Assembly: GCF_027922165.1 (NCBI RefSeq)
Contig: NZ_BSFD01000005.1
Location: forward strand, 44,938 to 108,937
DNA: 64,000 bases
Origin: Brevundimonas intermedia
Lineage (GTDB): Bacteria > Pseudomonadota > Alphaproteobacteria > Caulobacterales > Caulobacteraceae
Direction of reading: 5' to 3'
Made by a program: the position numbers and the translations under genes. Below the pieces are notes generated by a model that worked only from the letters and a program-made list of their open reading frames with translations, did no database searches and was not told the origin of the DNA. Of the stretch, positions 61,838 through 64,000 are shown one piece after another; within the stretch, counting starts at the first letter, position 1, and each line of letters begins with the position of its first letter.

Positions 61838-64000
61838 ATGAGACATCATGTGAAGTGCGCGCTGCTGGCCGGCGCGGCTTGGGGCGTGCTGGCGGGGGCT
61901 TCGACGGCCCAGGACGCCGAGGCGGCGGCGCAGGCGGCGAACGCGGAACAATCCGGCATGGTCGAGGACATCGTCGTCACCGCCCGTCGGCGCGACGAAC
62001 AGCTGAAGGACGTGCCGGTGGCGGTCTCGGCCCTCAGCGCCGAGCGTCTGGAGCAGACCGGCGCGACCAATATTACGGCCCTGCAGCAGCAGACGCCGAA
62101 CGCCACGGTGCAGATCGCGCGGGGCTCCAACTCGACCCTGATCAGCTTCATCCGCGGCGTGGGCCAGCAGGATCCGCTGTGGGGCTTCGAGCCCGGCGTC
62201 GGCCTCTATATCGACGACGTCTATGTGGCCCGTCCCCAGGGCGCGGTGCTGGACATCTTCGACATCTCGCGGATCGAGGTGCTTCGCGGGCCGCAGGGCA
62301 CCCTCTACGGCCGCAACACCATCGGCGGTGCGATCAAATATGTGACCAAGCGACTGGGCGCCGAGCCCAGCCTGACGGCGCGGGCCGAGGTCGGGTCGTA
62401 TAACGAGCACAACTTCCTGCTGTCGGGCTCGGTCCCGGTCGGCGACACCTTCGCCATCGGCGGCGCGGTCGCCACCTATCAGCACGACGGTTACGGCGAG
62501 AACCTCAACACCGGCCAGGACCAGTACGACAAGGACGTCACCGCCTATCGCGCCAGCGCCGAATGGACGCCGAACGACAGCCTGTTCTTCCGCCTGGCCT
62601 GGGACCGGGTCGAGGACGACTCCAGCCCCCGTCACGGCCACCGCGAGGTGAACTCGACCACCGGCGGCTATACGCCCCCGGCGAGCGAATATGACACCTA
62701 CGCCGGGATCACCGGCGAGCAGAAGGTGGTCACCGAGGGCGTGTCCCTGACCGGCGAATACCGGGTCAACGACCTGCTGACCCTGAAGTCGATCACCGCC
62801 TATCGCAGCGGCGACACCGAGACGATCATCGACTTCGACCAGACGCCCCTGCCGACCCTGGACGTGCCGGCCATCTATTCCGACGACCAGTTCACCCAGG
62901 AGTTCCAGGCCCTGTTCACCGGCGATCGCTGGTCCGGCGTGGCCGGCGTCTTCTATCTGGACGGCACGTCGTCCGGCGCCTTCGACACCATCGCGGGCAA
63001 CCTGGGTCTGGCCATCGCGGCGGCGGGATCTGTGGACACCCAGTCCTTCTCGGTGTTCGGCGACTTCAGCTATGACCTCACCGACCGGCTGCACGTCTCG
63101 CTGGGCGGCCGCTATACCAAGGATGACAAGGACGCCTCTGTCCTGCGCCAGTTCTTCCTGGGCGCGACCCGCACCCCCTATACCGGCGGAACCGTCCGCC
63201 CGGTGTTCGCGACGCGGACCAACTATTCCGCCTCGGACAGCTTCGAGAAGTTCACGCCGCGCGCCAGCATCTCCTACGACTTCTCGGACGAGATCACCGG
63301 CTACGCCTCGGTCAGCCAGGGCTTCAAGTCGGGCGGTTGGGACATGCGCGGCGACGCCGCCCTGGTGCCCCAGACGGTCGACGGCTATCAGCCGGAAACC
63401 GTCACCACCTATGAGCTGGGCCTGAAGGGGTCGGCCTTCGACCGGCGGATGAACTTCGCCTCGGCGGTCTTCTATTCCGACTACAAGGACCAGCAGATCA
63501 CGACCCAGCAGGTGGCCACGGCCCCGGCCGTCGGCATCGCCTCGGTGGTCGACAACGCCGGCGCCTCGACCATCTACGGCTTCGAGCTGGAAGGTTCGGC
63601 CTTCCTGACCGACGACATCACCGCCAACTTCTCGGTCGGCTATCTGAAGAACGAGTTCGACGAGTTCATCACCCGGATCACCGGCACGCCGGTCGATATT
63701 TCGGACACGCGCGAGCCGCAGAACTCGCCGGAGTGGTCAGCCTATTACGGCATGACTTGGCGCGGCGACATCATGGGCGGGGAGATCCGGGTCACGCCGT
63801 CGCTGTCGTACCGGTCCGACTACCACCTGTTCGACACGCCGGACCCCATCCTAGACCAGGACGGCTATGTCCTGGCCGACGCCAGCGTGGTCTGGATCGC
63901 GCCGAGCAAACAGTGGGAGGTCGGACTGTTCGGCCGCAACCTGACCGATGTCCGCTACAAGGTCGGGGGCTACAGCTTCCCCGGTGCGACCTACAACAAC
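61838..64000 (+). CDS. TonB-dependent receptor, 3' end outside the window
   Basis: The frame is open from ATG 61838 (preceded by GGGGTAGGA) to the end of the window, 721 codons with no stop. It has a signal peptide (CALLAGAAWGVLAGASTAQ), a TonB-box-like VEDIVVTARRRDEQLKDVPV and a plug domain with LISFIRGVGQQDPLWGFEPG, VGLYIDDVYVARPQG and RIEVLRGPQGTLYGRNTIGG. The barrel follows and near the end reads WEVGLFGRNLTDVRYKVGGY, typical of the last strands, so only a short C-terminal piece is missing. Ligand unknown. Confidence 0.95.
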   Translation, partial: MRHHVKCALLAGAAWGVLAGASTAQDAEAAAQAANAEQSGMVEDIVVTARRRDEQLKDVPVAVSALSAERLEQTGATNITALQQQTPNATVQIARGSNSTLISFIRGVGQQDPLWGFEPGVGLYIDDVYVARPQGAVLDIFDISRIEVLRGPQGTLYGRNTIGGAIKYVTKRLGAEPSLTARAEVGSYNEHNFLLSGSVPVGDTFAIGGAVATYQHDGYGENLNTGQDQYDKDVTAYRASAEWTPNDSLFFRLAWDRVEDDSSPRHGHREVNSTTGGYTPPASEYDTYAGITGEQKVVTEGVSLTGEYRVNDLLTLKSITAYRSGDTETIIDFDQTPLPTLDVPAIYSDDQFTQEFQALFTGDRWSGVAGVFYLDGTSSGAFDTIAGNLGLAIAAAGSVDTQSFSVFGDFSYDLTDRLHVSLGGRYTKDDKDASVLRQFFLGATRTPYTGGTVRPVFATRTNYSASDSFEKFTPRASISYDFSDEITGYASVSQGFKSGGWDMRGDAALVPQTVDGYQPETVTTYELGLKGSAFDRRMNFASAVFYSDYKDQQITTQQVATAPAVGIASVVDNAGASTIYGFELEGSAFLTDDITANFSVGYLKNEFDEFITRITGTPVDISDTREPQNSPEWSAYYGMTWRGDIMGGEIRVTPSLSYRSDYHLFDTPDPILDQDGYVLADASVVWIAPSKQWEVGLFGRNLTDVRYKVGGYSFPGATYNN

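Overview
The window is GC-rich (roughly two-thirds G+C by eye) and gene-dense. It looks like a chromosomal segment of an alphaproteobacterium of the order Caulobacterales, most probably Brevundimonas or a close relative. The main support is the chemotaxis operon, whose gene order (mcp-cheX-cheY-cheA-cheW-cheR-cheB-cheY-cheD-cheU-cheY-cheE) is the one known from Caulobacter. The carD/fdxA/S4/helicase block, the FYDLN acidic protein, two TonB-dependent receptors and clustered GANTC (CcrM-type) sites agree with this. The genus call is an inference.

Layout. 1-6350: housekeeping genes, with tRNA-Ala, an acidic FYDLN protein, aroA, an inserted toxin-antitoxin pair, cmk, rpsA, ihfB and mscL. 6367-18156: accessory metabolism and envelope, with a GNAT-like protein, a class C serine hydrolase, ppk2, a long inverted-repeat element, tldD, a TraB/GumN protein, a TonB-dependent receptor, a POT peptide transporter, an extensin-like protein and a cold-shock protein. 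18255-24280: a DMT exporter, a bacteriophytochrome kinase preceded by an EcfG-type stress promoter, a transglutaminase-like protease and an M1 aminopeptidase. 24394-31141: rpmB, carD, fdxA, an S4 protein and an SUV3-like helicase, with a yceI gene inserted in the opposite direction. 31200-33250: a FixLJ-like two-component pair whose sensor lacks the haem-binding histidine. 33587-44314: a sensor-only MCP paralogue followed by a complete chemotaxis operon. 44530-45300: tRNA-Arg and a decayed region holding a gene broken by an amber codon. 45508-51879: a caa3-type terminal oxidase locus with accessory cytochromes. 51904-57463: an M23 peptidase and the YdbH-YnbE-YdbL envelope lipid-transport set. 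57707-64000: an orphan C5 DNA methyltransferase, a small lipoprotein, a membrane LytTR regulator, a DUF2306 protein, a TetR regulator and a TonB-dependent receptor that runs off the window.

How the genes work together. The che operon encodes a full excitation and adaptation pathway (CheA, CheW, three CheY-type regulators, CheR, CheB, CheD) plus the Caulobacter-type accessory proteins CheX, CheU and CheE. The oxidase locus carries subunit II with CuA and a cytochrome c domain, a large subunit I, two further c-type cytochromes, a CtaG-type copper assembly protein and a cytochrome b561; no haem A synthesis gene is present here. The observations I consider most worth following are the sensor-only MCP duplicate, the subunit I that has lost the K-channel lysine and D-channel asparagines, the EcfG-type promoter on the phytochrome gene, the GANTC-rich hairpin before tldD, and a TonB-box-like motif at the mature N-terminus of a TraB/GumN protein. 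None of these amounts to a proven new system; they are leads.
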